A stretch of DNA of 64,000 nucleotides from Fibrobacterota bacterium (GCA_947466585.1 CANIEU010000011.1:1-64000); one strand, 5' to 3'; positions 8,558-17,051 are shown, counted from the first letter of the stretch. Notes: generated from the letters alone by a model not told the origin. Program-made: numbers and translations.

Positions 8558-10000
8558 ATGACCAACCCTTACGCCCAGTACGACAATCCCCTGATCCGCC
8601 GCTACGCCTCGCAGGAGATGAGTTTCCTGTTTTCGCCCCAGTTCAAGCACCAGACCTGGCGCGGGCTGTGGATCCACCTTGCCGAGGCCGAGCGGGAATT
8701 GGGTTTGCCGATCACGGCCGAGCAGATCGCCGAGCTCAAGGCGCATGAGACCGACATCGACTTCGCCGAGGCGGAGAAGCAGGAAAAAATCGTCCGTCAC
8801 GACGTGATGGCCCACGTGCACGCTTACGGAAAGCAGTGCCCCAAAGCCGCGGGCATCATTCATCTGGGTGCGACTTCGGCCTATGTGGCCGATAACACGG
8901 ATCTGATCCAGATGAAGGACGGCTTGCATCTCATTCGCAAGCGTCTGATGCGCGTGATCGCTTCGCTTGCGGATTTCGCGGAAAAATGGAAGGCGCAACC
9001 TACGCTCGGGTTCACGCATTTCCAGCCCGCGCAACCGGTGACAGTGGGCAAGCGCGCCACGCTTTGGATCCAGGAGCTGTTGCTCGATCTCGAGGAGGTC
9101 GAACAAGTGGCCGAGTCGCTGCCGTTCCTCGGCGTGAAGGGCACCACCGGCACGCAGGCGAGCTTTCTGGAGCTCTTCAACGGCGACCACGACAAGGTGA
9201 AGGCGCTCAACAGCGAAGTGACGCGCCGCGCGGGCTTCGCCCGCAGTCTGCCCGTCTCCGGGCAGACCTACACACGCAAGCTCGACGCGCGCGTGGTGGC
9301 GGCGCTTTCGAGCGTGGCTCAGTCGCTGTCGAAGTTCTCCACCGATCTGCGCCTGTTGCAGAACCTCAAAGAGGTCGAGGAGCCGTTCGAGAAAAGCCAG
9401 ATCGGTTCTTCGGCAATGGCGTACAAACGCAATCCCATGCGCAGCGAGCGCATCGGCTCGTTGGCGCGCTTCGTGGAATCGTTACATGCCTCGGTGGCGT
9501 TCACGTCGTCGACGCAGTGGTTCGAGCGTACGCTCGACGATTCGGCCAACAAACGGCTCGCCGTGGCGCAGGCGTTCCTCGCCGCCGACGCGATGCTGAT
9601 CATCGCAGAGAACGTCTCATCGAACCTGGTGGTGTACCCGAAGGTGATCGAGCGGCGTCTGCGTGAAGAGCTGCCCTTCATGCTCACCGAGAACATTATG
9701 ATGGATGCGGTGAAGCGCGGCGGCAACCGCCAGGATCTGCACGAACAGATCCGCGTGCATTCGGTGGAAGCGGCGCGTCAGGTGAAGGAACACGGCAACG
9801 CCAACGATTTGCTGGAGCGCATCGCGGGCGACAAGTCCTTCGATACCACGGTGGAGAAGCTGACGGCCATGCTCGATCCGTCCAAATACACGGGACGTTC
9901 CAAAGAGCAGACCGAGGAGTTTTTGGCGGAACACGTCGCCCCGGCGCTGGCGCGCTGGAGCGACTGGAAGAGTCTGGCGGGAGAAGACTTGAGAGTCTAA
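8558..10000 (+). CDS. purB: Adenylosuccinate lyase
   Basis: 480-residue enzyme of the fumarase/aspartase superfamily that splits adenylosuccinate to AMP and SAICAR to AICAR in purine synthesis. Seen: MSFLFSPQFKHQTWRGLW near the N-terminus, HLGATSAYVADNTD (about 108-121), TLGFTHFQPAQPVTVGKRA near 150, and the superfamily signature GSSAMAYKRNPMRSE at about 283-297, whose serine loop covers the active site. Length and layout match the longer (eukaryote-like and Bacteroidota-like) PurB group. ATG at 8558. A second purine gene, purN, is in the window but not linked to it. Transcription probably ends in the repeat at 10004-10110. Confidence 0.95.
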   Translation: MTNPYAQYDNPLIRRYASQEMSFLFSPQFKHQTWRGLWIHLAEAERELGLPITAEQIAELKAHETDIDFAEAEKQEKIVRHDVMAHVHAYGKQCPKAAGIIHLGATSAYVADNTDLIQMKDGLHLIRKRLMRVIASLADFAEKWKAQPTLGFTHFQPAQPVTVGKRATLWIQELLLDLEEVEQVAESLPFLGVKGTTGTQASFLELFNGDHDKVKALNSEVTRRAGFARSLPVSGQTYTRKLDARVVAALSSVAQSLSKFSTDLRLLQNLKEVEEPFEKSQIGSSAMAYKRNPMRSERIGSLARFVESLHASVAFTSSTQWFERTLDDSANKRLAVAQAFLAADAMLIIAENVSSNLVVYPKVIERRLREELPFMLTENIMMDAVKRGGNRQDLHEQIRVHSVEAARQVKEHGNANDLLERIAGDKSFDTTVEKLTAMLDPSKYTGRSKEQTEEFLAEHVAPALARWSDWKSLAGEDLRV

Positions 10001-10003
10001 ATG

Positions 10004-10106
10004 AGAAATCAGAAATCAGAAATATGAAATCAGAAAAGGAGCACAAGGGGCGAGCAATTTAAGCCCTACTGGTGTTCACTTTCATATTTCTAATTACATA
10101 TTTCCG
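10004..10106. repeat. Heptad array with opposed arms between convergent genes
   Basis: Left arm 10004-10038 reads as degenerate 7-nt words of the form GAAATCA (GAAATCA, GAAATCA, GAAATAT, GAAATCA). The right arm 10080-10105 is the same kind of word on the other strand. Bases 10018-10029 are perfectly complementary to 10080-10091 (12 bp, 50-nt loop). It separates purB (+) from the minus-strand 35-residue protein gene, so it may serve as a two-way terminator. The same word family recurs at 45307-45388. Confidence 0.75.
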
Positions 10107-10108
10107 CC

Positions 10109-10216
10109 TCAGTACTTCTTCCCGTCCTTCTTCATTTTCTTTTCGGCTTTCTTTTCCTTCATCGATTTGGCAGGCGCCTTCTTGGTCGATTTCTGTGCGT
10201 CTTGTGCTTTGGCCAT
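10109..10216 (-). CDS. Small lysine-rich basic protein, 35 residues
   Basis: Short open frame, ATG at 10216 preceded by a good ribosome site (AGGAGAA, 5-6 bases spacing), ending TGA at 10109. The 35-residue product begins MAKAQDAQKSTKK and is almost entirely Lys, Ala, Glu and Met, with a charge strongly positive and no hydrophobic segment. Such composition suggests nucleic-acid or ribosome binding, but no family is certain. It follows the hpf-like ribosome hibernation gene on the same strand by 66 bases and could be cotranscribed with it. Supported by the ribosome site, position and lack of any competing frame rather than by homology. Confidence 0.6.
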   Translation of the reverse strand: MAKAQDAQKSTKKAPAKSMKEKKAEKKMKKDGKKY

Positions 10217-10282
10217 GGGGTTCTCCTGAGGGAACGGGTGGTTGGAACTTGAATTGAAAACCGGATCCGGAAACGCGTCGGT

Positions 10283-10609
10283 TCAGCCCCGGCGCTTGTC
10301 CAGCTCCTTTTCCACGAGGTCGGTCAAAACCCTTTGCAGCTTGTGCGTGGCTCCGGTGATGGAATCGCGCACGGTGGCCGCGTGGTGGGTCACGCCGAGA
10401 GGTTGATGGCCGGCGATGTGGGCTTCGAGCGAGCAGCGCTTGTCGTTTTCGGCGTGCTTGTTAGTGCCGATTTCATCGCTGAGATGCACGTCAACGCGCG
10501 TGACGCGGTCCTGAAAACGGGCGAGGGAATCGCCGATGACGGTCTGGGCGTATTCTGTCAGACGCTCGTCGCCGGGGATGTGATTGTCGGTACTAACCTG
10601 GACGTGCAT
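10283..10609 (-). CDS. hpf: HPF/RaiA-family ribosome hibernation factor (short form)
   Basis: 108-residue protein of the sigma-54 modulation/HPF-RaiA family, which binds the small ribosomal subunit in stationary phase and blocks the mRNA and tRNA sites. Seen: an N-terminal strand MHVQVSTDNHIPG, the VTRVDVHLSDE strand, a basic stretch near the middle, and a C-terminal helix of charged residues (KLQRVLTDLVEKELDKRR). The long-form C-terminal dimerisation domain is absent. The start at 10609 has the ribosome site AAGGAGAAC; the frame is open further upstream but without one. The family member is divergent, so the symbol is tentative. Confidence 0.75.
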   Translation of the reverse strand: MHVQVSTDNHIPGDERLTEYAQTVIGDSLARFQDRVTRVDVHLSDEIGTNKHAENDKRCSLEAHIAGHQPLGVTHHAATVRDSITGATHKLQRVLTDLVEKELDKRRG

Positions 10610-10687
10610 GATCGTTCTCCTTCGAGTCTTGTATCCTGTCTTCAATCTACCAAGCGCGGCTCCTTTGGGCCTCACATTTATTGAGTT

Positions 10688-11170
10688 TCAGCGCGTTTCG
10701 CCCATTTCGCCTCTTTCGCCTTTTTCGATTAGCCAGGCCTGAAGGCGGCCATAACGGGCCCGGTGTTGCGCTTCGGTGAGATGGCGTGCACCACGTACCA
10801 TTCCCACGCATTCATCCGCCCCGCAGCGGCATGCGAATGGGGACGCCAGTTCGGGTTCATGACAGTTGTAATCGATGGTGATTTCAGCATCGGCCGCGAT
10901 CGCCACGCGTGCCGTCAACTCCCGATTGTGGAAGACCGTATTCGGTTCGCAGGCGTGATTCAAATAACGAAGCGGATCGGTTTCTCCGGGTTCGATATGC
11001 TGTTCGGGACCGAACTGCAGGCTCATGCGTGTCCGCGTTGCGGATTCGGTGCCGGCAAAGGTGCCGATGTGCTCTCCGGTGATGAGATCGCGCGCGGCGA
11101 AAACGCCTTTCTCTCCGTTTGCGTCCGGCCCCCGGGAAGGGGCTATACGCACCGCAATGGTTGTATTCAC
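10688..11170 (-). CDS. SET-domain protein
   Basis: About 160 residues. SET domains are protein lysine methyltransferases that use SAM. Seen: KGVFAARDLITGE (N-terminal SET strand, near 21-33), the NHACEPN motif (71-77), the ITIDYN motif with its tyrosine (97-102) and a post-SET cysteine cluster FACRCGADECVG (Cys114, 116, 121). The best start is GTG at 11170, which overlaps the upstream stop as GTGA; the frame is open to 11236 but no better start is evident there. It is coupled to a lipoprotein gene. Bacterial substrates of stand-alone SET proteins are mostly unknown, so the target here is open. Confidence 0.8.
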   Translation of the reverse strand: MNTTIAVRIAPSRGPDANGEKGVFAARDLITGEHIGTFAGTESATRTRMSLQFGPEQHIEPGETDPLRYLNHACEPNTVFHNRELTARVAIAADAEITIDYNCHEPELASPFACRCGADECVGMVRGARHLTEAQHRARYGRLQAWLIEKGERGEMGETR

Positions 11171-11679
11171 TTCTTCAAAATCCCTTGCTCTTTCGCCTCG
11201 GCCAACTTGGCTTCGGTTGACAGGCAGGTCTCGCAATCTTCGGTGAGCAGGTCGACGGTGACCCGGATCACCGGAACGCGGGTCTCACGCACGGTGGTGC
11301 GGGTGCGGCTGGCTTCGAGTTCCTGTTCGCGCCGCCACTCCCACTCGGTCATTTCTTGGCGCTCGGCGGTCCACGGCCTGCGGGGGAACAAATCCGGGTC
11401 GCGGGTGAGCGAACGGGTTTCGCCGGTGCGCGAACCGGCGATGCGGAAGTACGCCATCTTTTTCTGCTTCGCAATTTCCGCGGCGCGCACGATGGCGTAG
11501 TTCTTCGCGGTGGCCTCGTCCATACCGGTGAGGCCGTGATACACGACCTCGTAGCGGTTCTTCGCCGTGCCCACTTCGGAGTAGCCTACGCCGCCACTGA
11601 AGGCCTGATAGGGGGTTACCGCACATCCCAGGAATAGACCGGAGAGCGCGAGAGCGGGCAAGAAGAGTTTCCGGGTCAT
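11167..11679 (-). CDS. Lipoprotein, CC0125/CC1285-like
   Basis: 170-residue predicted lipoprotein. Seen: a short signal peptide with lipobox LSGLFLGC (Cys19), then YQAFSGGVGYSEVGTAKNRYEVVYHG, which resembles the small CC0125/CC1285 lipoprotein family; an alpha-helical segment DEATAKNYAIVRAAEIAKQKKMAYFRI follows. In the C-terminal half is an Arg/Glu-rich stretch and two cysteines (EDCETC). Function of the family is unknown. Its stop overlaps the GTG start of the SET-domain gene, which suggests translational coupling. Confidence 0.7.
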   Translation of the reverse strand: MTRKLFLPALALSGLFLGCAVTPYQAFSGGVGYSEVGTAKNRYEVVYHGLTGMDEATAKNYAIVRAAEIAKQKKMAYFRIAGSRTGETRSLTRDPDLFPRRPWTAERQEMTEWEWRREQELEASRTRTTVRETRVPVIRVTVDLLTEDCETCLSTEAKLAEAKEQGILKK

Positions 11680-11723
11680 GGGGATAATTTACACGCCCGA
11701 AATCCGGACGGTTTCCCGTTCGC

Positions 11724-12734
11724 TTATTTCTTCTTCAGCAAATACGCGGGCGCCGCCAGCAGGGCGATGATGAGGCCGATGCTGTGCACCAAGGCGGGAA
11801 TTTCGGCCTGCCCGTGCGTGGCGCCCACCGCGGTATACAGGAGCTTGCCTGCCGCTTCGCCCACCCCGAGGCCAGCCGGCGAAATCGGAATGCCATTGGC
11901 GAAGGTGAGTGTGGGCGCGACATAGGCATGAAGCCGGAACGGCAGCGAAACGTCGAGCGCGCCCGCGCAAAGTGCGTAAATGAGAATCAGAAAGAGATGG
12001 ACGCCGACGGAAAGACCGATGCCGCCCAGAAAGGGAACCGGATATTTACGAAAGGAGGCGAGAGCCAAACCGAACTCTGCCATAAACCCGCGGGGCGTTT
12101 CCGGCGCCAGAATTTCGGAAGCCGGTACCGCCTTGGGGATGCGTTTAAAACTCCAGGGGGAAAGAAAGGTGGCGGTCAACAGCGAAACGGCTGCCGCCAC
12201 GCAGAGGATGAATACGGCCTGCACGAAGAGTGTGGGCGAGGAACTCCATAAATCCATGTTGACCAGATTCGCAACCGCCGCCAGACCTATCAAACCGAAC
12301 ATTCCGGTAACGCGGTCCGCAACCATGGTGCCGAGCGCCGCCGCGGATTCCGTTTTCCCGCGGCCCTTGAGGAGATACCATCCCTTTGCGATATCGCCGC
12401 CCGTTCCTCCGGGCAGAAATCCGTTGAAGAACAATCCGGTCAGGTGCAACCGGATCGAAGCGCCCAGCGTGATCGGAACTTTCGCGGCGCGCAGAAACCA
12501 GTACCATCGTGCCCAAGAGCACACTTGAAGCGGGATGAGATAAATGAGAAAGGCCGAAGCGTAGAGCAGGGGATGCTGGTGGATCGCCGTCCACAGCAGA
12601 GCGGGCTTCAGAGCACCGGATTTGATGAGATACCCGACGACCACCGCGCCGATGCCGACGCGCAGAAGGTGTCCCGCCCATGTTTTGAAACGGGAAGAAG
12701 CGGTAGTCGATGCGGGTGCGGCGTTTGCGGTCAT
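11724..12734 (-). CDS. Lysylphosphatidylglycerol synthase TM-type membrane protein
   Basis: 336-residue polytopic inner membrane protein of the LPG_synthase_TM (UPF0104, PF03706) family. Seen: eight or so hydrophobic segments, the signature WYWFLRAAKVPI and LTGLFFNGFLPGGTGGDIAKGWYLL near 90-125, and the C-terminal NGIPISPAGLGVGEAAG pattern. Family members include the flippase domain of MprF and hopanoid/glycolipid-associated transporters, so a role in moving a lipid or glycolipid across the membrane is likely. The aminoacyl-transferase domain of MprF is absent. It follows rnhB on the same strand after about 106 bases. Confidence 0.85.
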   Translation of the reverse strand: MTANAAPASTTASSRFKTWAGHLLRVGIGAVVVGYLIKSGALKPALLWTAIHQHPLLYASAFLIYLIPLQVCSWARWYWFLRAAKVPITLGASIRLHLTGLFFNGFLPGGTGGDIAKGWYLLKGRGKTESAAALGTMVADRVTGMFGLIGLAAVANLVNMDLWSSSPTLFVQAVFILCVAAAVSLLTATFLSPWSFKRIPKAVPASEILAPETPRGFMAEFGLALASFRKYPVPFLGGIGLSVGVHLFLILIYALCAGALDVSLPFRLHAYVAPTLTFANGIPISPAGLGVGEAAGKLLYTAVGATHGQAEIPALVHSIGLIIALLAAPAYLLKKK

Positions 12735-12759
12735 AGTAGGGGAGAAAAGGGGTTTTCCG

Positions 12760-12840
12760 GAATCAGGTAACAGGTAACAGCTTTTCGAGAAACAGGATGC
12801 TTTTTTTTCGTCATTTTTCCGTTACAAGTTCCCCGTTCCC
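12760..12840. repeat. Heptad array (GGTAACA / GGGGAAC words)
   Basis: On the plus strand 12765-12780 contains two copies of GGTAACA in tandem; on the minus strand 12829-12842 reads GGGGAAC twice, followed by TTGTAACGG. The two arms are imperfectly complementary (GTAAC at 12767-12771 with GTTAC at 12821-12825, flanked by GGAA and TTCC). The array fills the gap between rnhB and the LPG-TM gene, both on the minus strand. Confidence 0.55.
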
Positions 12841-13488
12841 CTAGGCAGGGATGCCGTCGAAGTTCCGGCAAAAGCTTTGGCGATGCAGCGGCGTCAGCCC
12901 GAGGCGGAGGATCGCCTGCGTGTGTTCGGCTGTGCCGTACCCTTTGTGCGCCGCGAACCCGTACCCCGGAAAGGCGGTCTCGGCCTTTTGCATCGAAAGA
13001 TCCCGGTGCACCTTGGCCAGCACCGAGGCGGCCGCGATGGAGGCCGACAGGGCGTCGCCTTTGACCACCGTGGTCTGCGGAAGCGCGATTCCGGGAATCT
13101 TCTGATTCCCGTCCACCAGCAACAGGCTCGGCTGCACGTCCATCGCCTGAATCTTCTCCAGTGCGCGACGCATGGCGAGAAAGGTCGCTTGAAGAATATT
13201 GATCTGATCGATTTCTTCGGGGGTCGCTTCTCCGATCGACCAAGCGAGCGCGCACTCCCGGATGCGGGGTGCCAGTGCCTCGCGCTTCGCCGGGGTCAGC
13301 TTCTTCGAGTCGTTGAGTCCGGGGAGGAGGCCACCTGTGAGGTCGCACTCCCGAAAGATCGCGCAGGCCGCCACCACATTACCGGCGAGCGGGCCGCGTC
13401 CGACTTCGTCGACGCCGCACAAGACGCGGCCATCCGTCGCGAAGGCGCGATCGTGCGCCCACAGGGCAATGGAGGGATCGACTCTCAC
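12841..13488 (-). CDS. rnhB: Ribonuclease HII
   Basis: 215-residue RNase HII, which cuts the RNA strand of RNA-DNA hybrids and removes single misincorporated ribonucleotides. Seen: CGVDEVGRGPLAG (about 24-36) with the first Asp-Glu catalytic pair, the LLVDGNQKIPG segment carrying the next acidic residue, and KVHRDLSM plus the YGFAAHKGYGTAEH C-terminal block typical of RNase HII. Start is GTG at 13488, sharing GTGA with the purN stop, so translation is probably coupled to purN. Confidence 0.93.
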   Translation of the reverse strand: MRVDPSIALWAHDRAFATDGRVLCGVDEVGRGPLAGNVVAACAIFRECDLTGGLLPGLNDSKKLTPAKREALAPRIRECALAWSIGEATPEEIDQINILQATFLAMRRALEKIQAMDVQPSLLLVDGNQKIPGIALPQTTVVKGDALSASIAAASVLAKVHRDLSMQKAETAFPGYGFAAHKGYGTAEHTQAILRLGLTPLHRQSFCRNFDGIPA

Positions 13489-14222
13489 GCGGCTTGTACG
13501 CCCGGTGCTTCAGATACGCCAGGCGCTTCCAGCGCGGCCATACGGGCCACCCACGCCGGGTTCACGCGCACGGCCTGCGCCGGATCGTCGCTGTCGGTGG
13601 GTACGATGTCGCCGTCGGCGAAGGCCTTGAGCACGCGCCAGTAGCTGTCGTGTTCGAGCGCGAGCACGAGGCGGCCGACCTCTTCCGGGCTTGCGCTCGT
13701 TGGAATCCCGGCGCGGCGTTGCAGAAGGATCTGACCTTCATCGTAGTTTTGGTTGACCATATGGATGGTCATGCCGCTTTCGGTTTTGCCGGCGCGTACC
13801 ACCGCTTCGTGCACGTGGTGCCCGTACATGCCGGCGCCGCCGAATTCGGGCAGCAGGGCCGGGTGGATGTTGATCACGCGGTTTTTCATGCGCCCGAGCA
13901 CGGCGTCCGGCACTTTTTTCATGTAGCCCGCCAGCACCAGTAGATCGGCAGGGTGGTTGTCGAGTAACTCGAGCAGGCGCGCGCCCACACGGTCCTCCGA
14001 CCCTTCGGTCTTGACGCTCACATGATAGGCGGGGGCGCCGACAGCGCGGGATTTATCCAACGCGGGCGATCCGCTGTTGTTGGATACGGTGAAAACAAGG
14101 CGCGCCGGCCACAGTGGGTGCCCGGCGCGTGATTGATCCAGGATGGCCTGGAGATTGGAGCCGCCTCCCGAAGCGAGGGTGGCGAAACGAAAGAAAGACG
14201 GTTCCGGAGAAGCGGGACTCAA
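13485..14222 (-). CDS. purN: Phosphoribosylglycinamide formyltransferase
   Basis: 245-residue GAR transformylase, third step of purine synthesis, using 10-formyl-tetrahydrofolate. Seen: LASGGGSNLQAIL (phosphate-binding loop, about 16-28), VINIHPALLPEF with Asn118 and His120, and the conserved Asp in QNYDEGQIL (Asp161). About 35 residues longer at the C-terminus than E. coli PurN. The only start near the N-terminus is TTG at 14222, seven bases after the upstream radical SAM stop, with no strong ribosome site. Continues into rnhB by a 4-base overlap, so radical SAM, purN and rnhB probably form one transcript. Confidence 0.93.
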   Translation of the reverse strand: MSPASPEPSFFRFATLASGGGSNLQAILDQSRAGHPLWPARLVFTVSNNSGSPALDKSRAVGAPAYHVSVKTEGSEDRVGARLLELLDNHPADLLVLAGYMKKVPDAVLGRMKNRVINIHPALLPEFGGAGMYGHHVHEAVVRAGKTESGMTIHMVNQNYDEGQILLQRRAGIPTSASPEEVGRLVLALEHDSYWRVLKAFADGDIVPTDSDDPAQAVRVNPAWVARMAALEAPGVSEAPGVQAA

Positions 14223-14229
14223 GGCGCGC

Positions 14230-15789
14230 TCACGCGTCCGTAGTCACCGGGTTCTCGGTCTTTTCGAGACGCGCGGTCAGTTCGCGTGCCGAAGGCTCCT
14301 TGGGCGCCGAATAACCGCTCGACTCCTGGGGCGCTCCGTGTTTGCGGAACAGGTGCTTGAACAGCGTGCCCGCACCGCGGAAAACGCGATAGCGCTCGCG
14401 GCTGTTGGTGAGCGCCATGTAGGCTTGCGTCAGCACGTACTTGGGACGCAGGTAGAACTCGCGGCGCGCGCGGTCGCAGAAATCGACCAGTTGCTGCGAA
14501 GTGAGGCCTTTGCGGATCACCGTGGTGTTGTGCTGGCCGTCCTTGTCGAGCCAATTGTCGTAGTCTTCGGAGGCGAGTTCGCCGCGTTCCTTGGCCTCGT
14601 CGTATGCCGAGGTGCCGGGGTAGGCCATGATGGGGTAGAACTGCGCGGTGTTGGGGTTGAGTTTCTTCGCGAACTCGAGCGTGGCCTGCAGCGTCTCGGG
14701 CGTGTCGCCGAGGTTGCCGACCATGAAGCAGCCGTGAATGAGGATGCCGGCGTCGTTGGCGCCGTCCATGAAGCGCGCGGCCATGCCGTCGGCGAGACCC
14801 TTCTTCACGTTCTTGAGCACGTCGGTTGAGCAGGACTCGAAGCCGACGCACAGTTCGCGGCAGCCGGCCTTCTTCATCTTTTTGAGCACGTCGGGCTTCA
14901 CGTCGGCGCGGGCGTTGGCCGACCAGGTGATCTTCACGCCGCGGCGGATGATCTCGTCGCAGAGCTCGGCCGTGCGGGTCGGGTGCGCGGTGAAGGTGTC
15001 GTCTTCGAAGAACACTTCGCCCAGGTCGGGGAAGGCGGCCTTGATGTATTCCAGTTCATCCACCACGTCGCCGATGCTGCGCTTGCGGTAGGTGTGGCCC
15101 GTGAGGGTCTGCGGGATCACGCAATAGGTGCAGCGGAAGGGGCAGCCGCGACCGGAGAGGATCACGATTAGCGGGTTGATGTTCGCGCCGTAGAAATAGC
15201 GCTTGTAGCAAGAGAACAGATGTTTGCGGTAGACCTTGCTGACCCACGGCAGCGCGTCGAGATCTTCGATCTTGGGACGCTCGGCGTTCTGCTTGTTCTC
15301 GTCTCCCTCACGGTAGGCGATACCGAGGATTTTGGAGGGGGCATCGGGACCGTCGCCGCGCACGTGGCGGACGAGTTCGCGAGCGGTGTAATCGGCTTCG
15401 CCGATGATCACGAAATCGACGGCGGGCTCGCGCTCGAGGATTTCGATCGGCTCGGCGGTGGCGTGCGTGCCCATCATGGCGACGCGGCAACCCACAGCTT
15501 CCTTGATGGCCTTGGCCACGCGCATGTCGTTGTTGATGGAGGGCGTCGAGGTGTTCAGCACCGCGAACTCGGGCTTGAAGGCGCGGATTTTCTCCAAGGT
15601 GCCTTCGAGGTCCAGATCCATGGCCGGGGAGTCGAGAAACAGCATTTCATTGCCGTCTTCTTCCACGCAACCCGCGGCATAGGCCATGAACATGGGCCAG
15701 TACAACGTGCTCGATTTGGTCACGCTGGGGCTGCGGGACTCACGCGAGAACATCGCGAAATAAGGGGGGTTGAGAAAAAGAACTTTCAT
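14230..15789 (-). CDS. B12-binding radical SAM protein
   Basis: 519-residue protein with an N-terminal cobalamin-binding-type Rossmann domain (MKVLFLNPPYF, then LNTSTPSINNDM and MMGTHATAEP) and a radical SAM barrel whose CxxxCxxC iron-sulfur motif is Cys216, Cys220, Cys223 (CPFRCTYC). The C-terminal 90 residues form a helical extension. The group includes methyltransferases and cyclases of lipid, pigment and polysaccharide synthesis; I cannot name the substrate. The ATG at 15789 has a strong ribosome site (GGAGG, about 9 bases away), preferred over the open frame to 15846. The dependence on cobalamin fits the B12 uptake genes elsewhere in the window. Confidence 0.85.
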   Translation of the reverse strand: MKVLFLNPPYFAMFSRESRSPSVTKSSTLYWPMFMAYAAGCVEEDGNEMLFLDSPAMDLDLEGTLEKIRAFKPEFAVLNTSTPSINNDMRVAKAIKEAVGCRVAMMGTHATAEPIEILEREPAVDFVIIGEADYTARELVRHVRGDGPDAPSKILGIAYREGDENKQNAERPKIEDLDALPWVSKVYRKHLFSCYKRYFYGANINPLIVILSGRGCPFRCTYCVIPQTLTGHTYRKRSIGDVVDELEYIKAAFPDLGEVFFEDDTFTAHPTRTAELCDEIIRRGVKITWSANARADVKPDVLKKMKKAGCRELCVGFESCSTDVLKNVKKGLADGMAARFMDGANDAGILIHGCFMVGNLGDTPETLQATLEFAKKLNPNTAQFYPIMAYPGTSAYDEAKERGELASEDYDNWLDKDGQHNTTVIRKGLTSQQLVDFCDRARREFYLRPKYVLTQAYMALTNSRERYRVFRGAGTLFKHLFRKHGAPQESSGYSAPKEPSARELTARLEKTENPVTTDA

Positions 15790-16190
15790 AAGATCCGGCC
15801 TCCGGCGTTGCGGGTGCGGTGCGGGGTGAAAAGCCCCGGCTGCCATGCAACGTTGTGTTGCGGAAAACTACCTAGAAGGGGGGGGTAAATCAACTAAACC
15901 GGGGGAGTGAGGGGGGGCGAGTTTTGGGCTCTAGGGGTGCTGAGGGGTTAACCGAGGTCTCCTGGGCGACACCAAATTAAATAGCGGGAACAAATAGCGA
16001 TTTTTACGCAGAATTCGAGGGGTCTGTGACCCACGATTTCCCATTTTTACTCAATCCGGTTTGTTCAGAGTTGCGTAACAAAGTGTGCAGTACCGTACCC
16101 CCCGAAACTCTCAAAGCGTCATTCGGCAGGGAGCTATTTTGATCGAAACCGTAATATTGGGGTTTGCAGGAATGCGCCCAGGAATTTTGA
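15790..16190. other. 400-base non-coding gap, AT-richer, with hairpin GGGTCTGTGACCCA
   Basis: No convincing gene on either strand. It holds the leader of the radical SAM gene (15790-15880), a G-rich run, and from about 15970 an AT-richer stretch leading to the DUF3050 gene. At 16020-16033 GGGTCTGTGACCCA forms a 5-bp stem with a TGT loop; the identical 14-mer occurs at 41505-41518. A weak ribosome site (CCAGGA) precedes the ATG at 16191. Confidence 0.5.
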
Positions 16191-17027
16191 ATGAGCACCA
16201 CGCCCCCCCTCTCCAGGAATCCCGAACTCTTCCTCACCCCTTCGCTCCATGAGCTGCGCGGCCGTCTGGAGACGCATGCCGTGTTTTCTGCGTTGGCCAG
16301 CCAGGATCACTTGCGGGCCTTCATGCAAATCCATGTGTTCGCCGTATGGGACTTTATGTCTTTAGTCAAGCGGCTGCAGCAAGAACTGACGAGCAAAACC
16401 CTGCCTTGGTTACCCCCTCAAGACCCCGAAGCGGCGCGACTGATCAATGACATCGTGCTTGCAGAGGAAAGTGACATCGGGCTTGATGGTCGACCGATGA
16501 GCCACTTCGACCTGTACCTCGGGGCCATGCGCGAGGTTGGTGCAGACACCGCAGTGATTCTTCGCTTTTTGGCGGCCCTTCGCCAAGGCGTCACAACGAC
16601 TGAGGCGCTGGCAGACCCAGAGATTCCTCCTTTCGTTCGCGAATTTGTTGGCGTCACGCTTGGTATCGCCTTTCAAGGCGATCGCCTACAAGTCATGGCG
16701 AGTTTTTTGTACGGGCGTGAGAACATCATTCCGGCCATGTTTCAAAACTTGCTGAAGGGTTGGGGCGTTGATCGCCTTGATGCCCCTCAATTCGTCTACT
16801 ACCTGCAACGACACATCGAGGTCGACACCGACACGCATGGCCCCTCTGCCGCAAGGTTGCTGGGTCGTGAACTGGAACGGAATCCGGATGGATTGGAAAC
16901 CGTCCGAAGCGCCGCACACGAAGCGATGTCTGCTCGCCTCCGCCTTTGGGACAGTACTTTGGAGGCCCTAAACCGTGTGAAATCACAGACCGGATGGGAT
17001 TCGGGACAGATCAAAACTCGAGCCTAA
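16191..17027 (+). CDS. DUF3050 family protein (heme-oxygenase-like fold)
   Basis: 278-residue protein of the DUF3050 family (PF11251), all-helical with a heme-oxygenase/TenA-like fold. Seen: an N-terminal LHELRGRLETHAVFSAL, HLRAFMQIHVFAVWDFMSLVKRLQQ near 40-65, the EESDIG segment near 98 and the C-terminal YYLQRHIEVDTDTHGPSAARLL, with conserved His and Glu residues that could bind metal. Function is unknown; relatives in that fold are non-heme di-iron oxygenases. GC is visibly lower than in neighbouring genes and it stands alone between minus-strand genes, which hints at acquisition by transfer. ATG at 16191. Confidence 0.85.
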   Translation: MSTTPPLSRNPELFLTPSLHELRGRLETHAVFSALASQDHLRAFMQIHVFAVWDFMSLVKRLQQELTSKTLPWLPPQDPEAARLINDIVLAEESDIGLDGRPMSHFDLYLGAMREVGADTAVILRFLAALRQGVTTTEALADPEIPPFVREFVGVTLGIAFQGDRLQVMASFLYGRENIIPAMFQNLLKGWGVDRLDAPQFVYYLQRHIEVDTDTHGPSAARLLGRELERNPDGLETVRSAAHEAMSARLRLWDSTLEALNRVKSQTGWDSGQIKTRA

Positions 17028-17051
17028 TCTCAGCGCGCAAAAAGAGCGCTG

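Noticed and set aside
17031-17051. Stem CAGCGC/GCGCTG as plus-strand terminator of the DUF3050 gene
   Set aside because: Followed by A residues, not T, on the plus strand, so it is not an intrinsic terminator in that direction; the A-run belongs to the gnd terminator.
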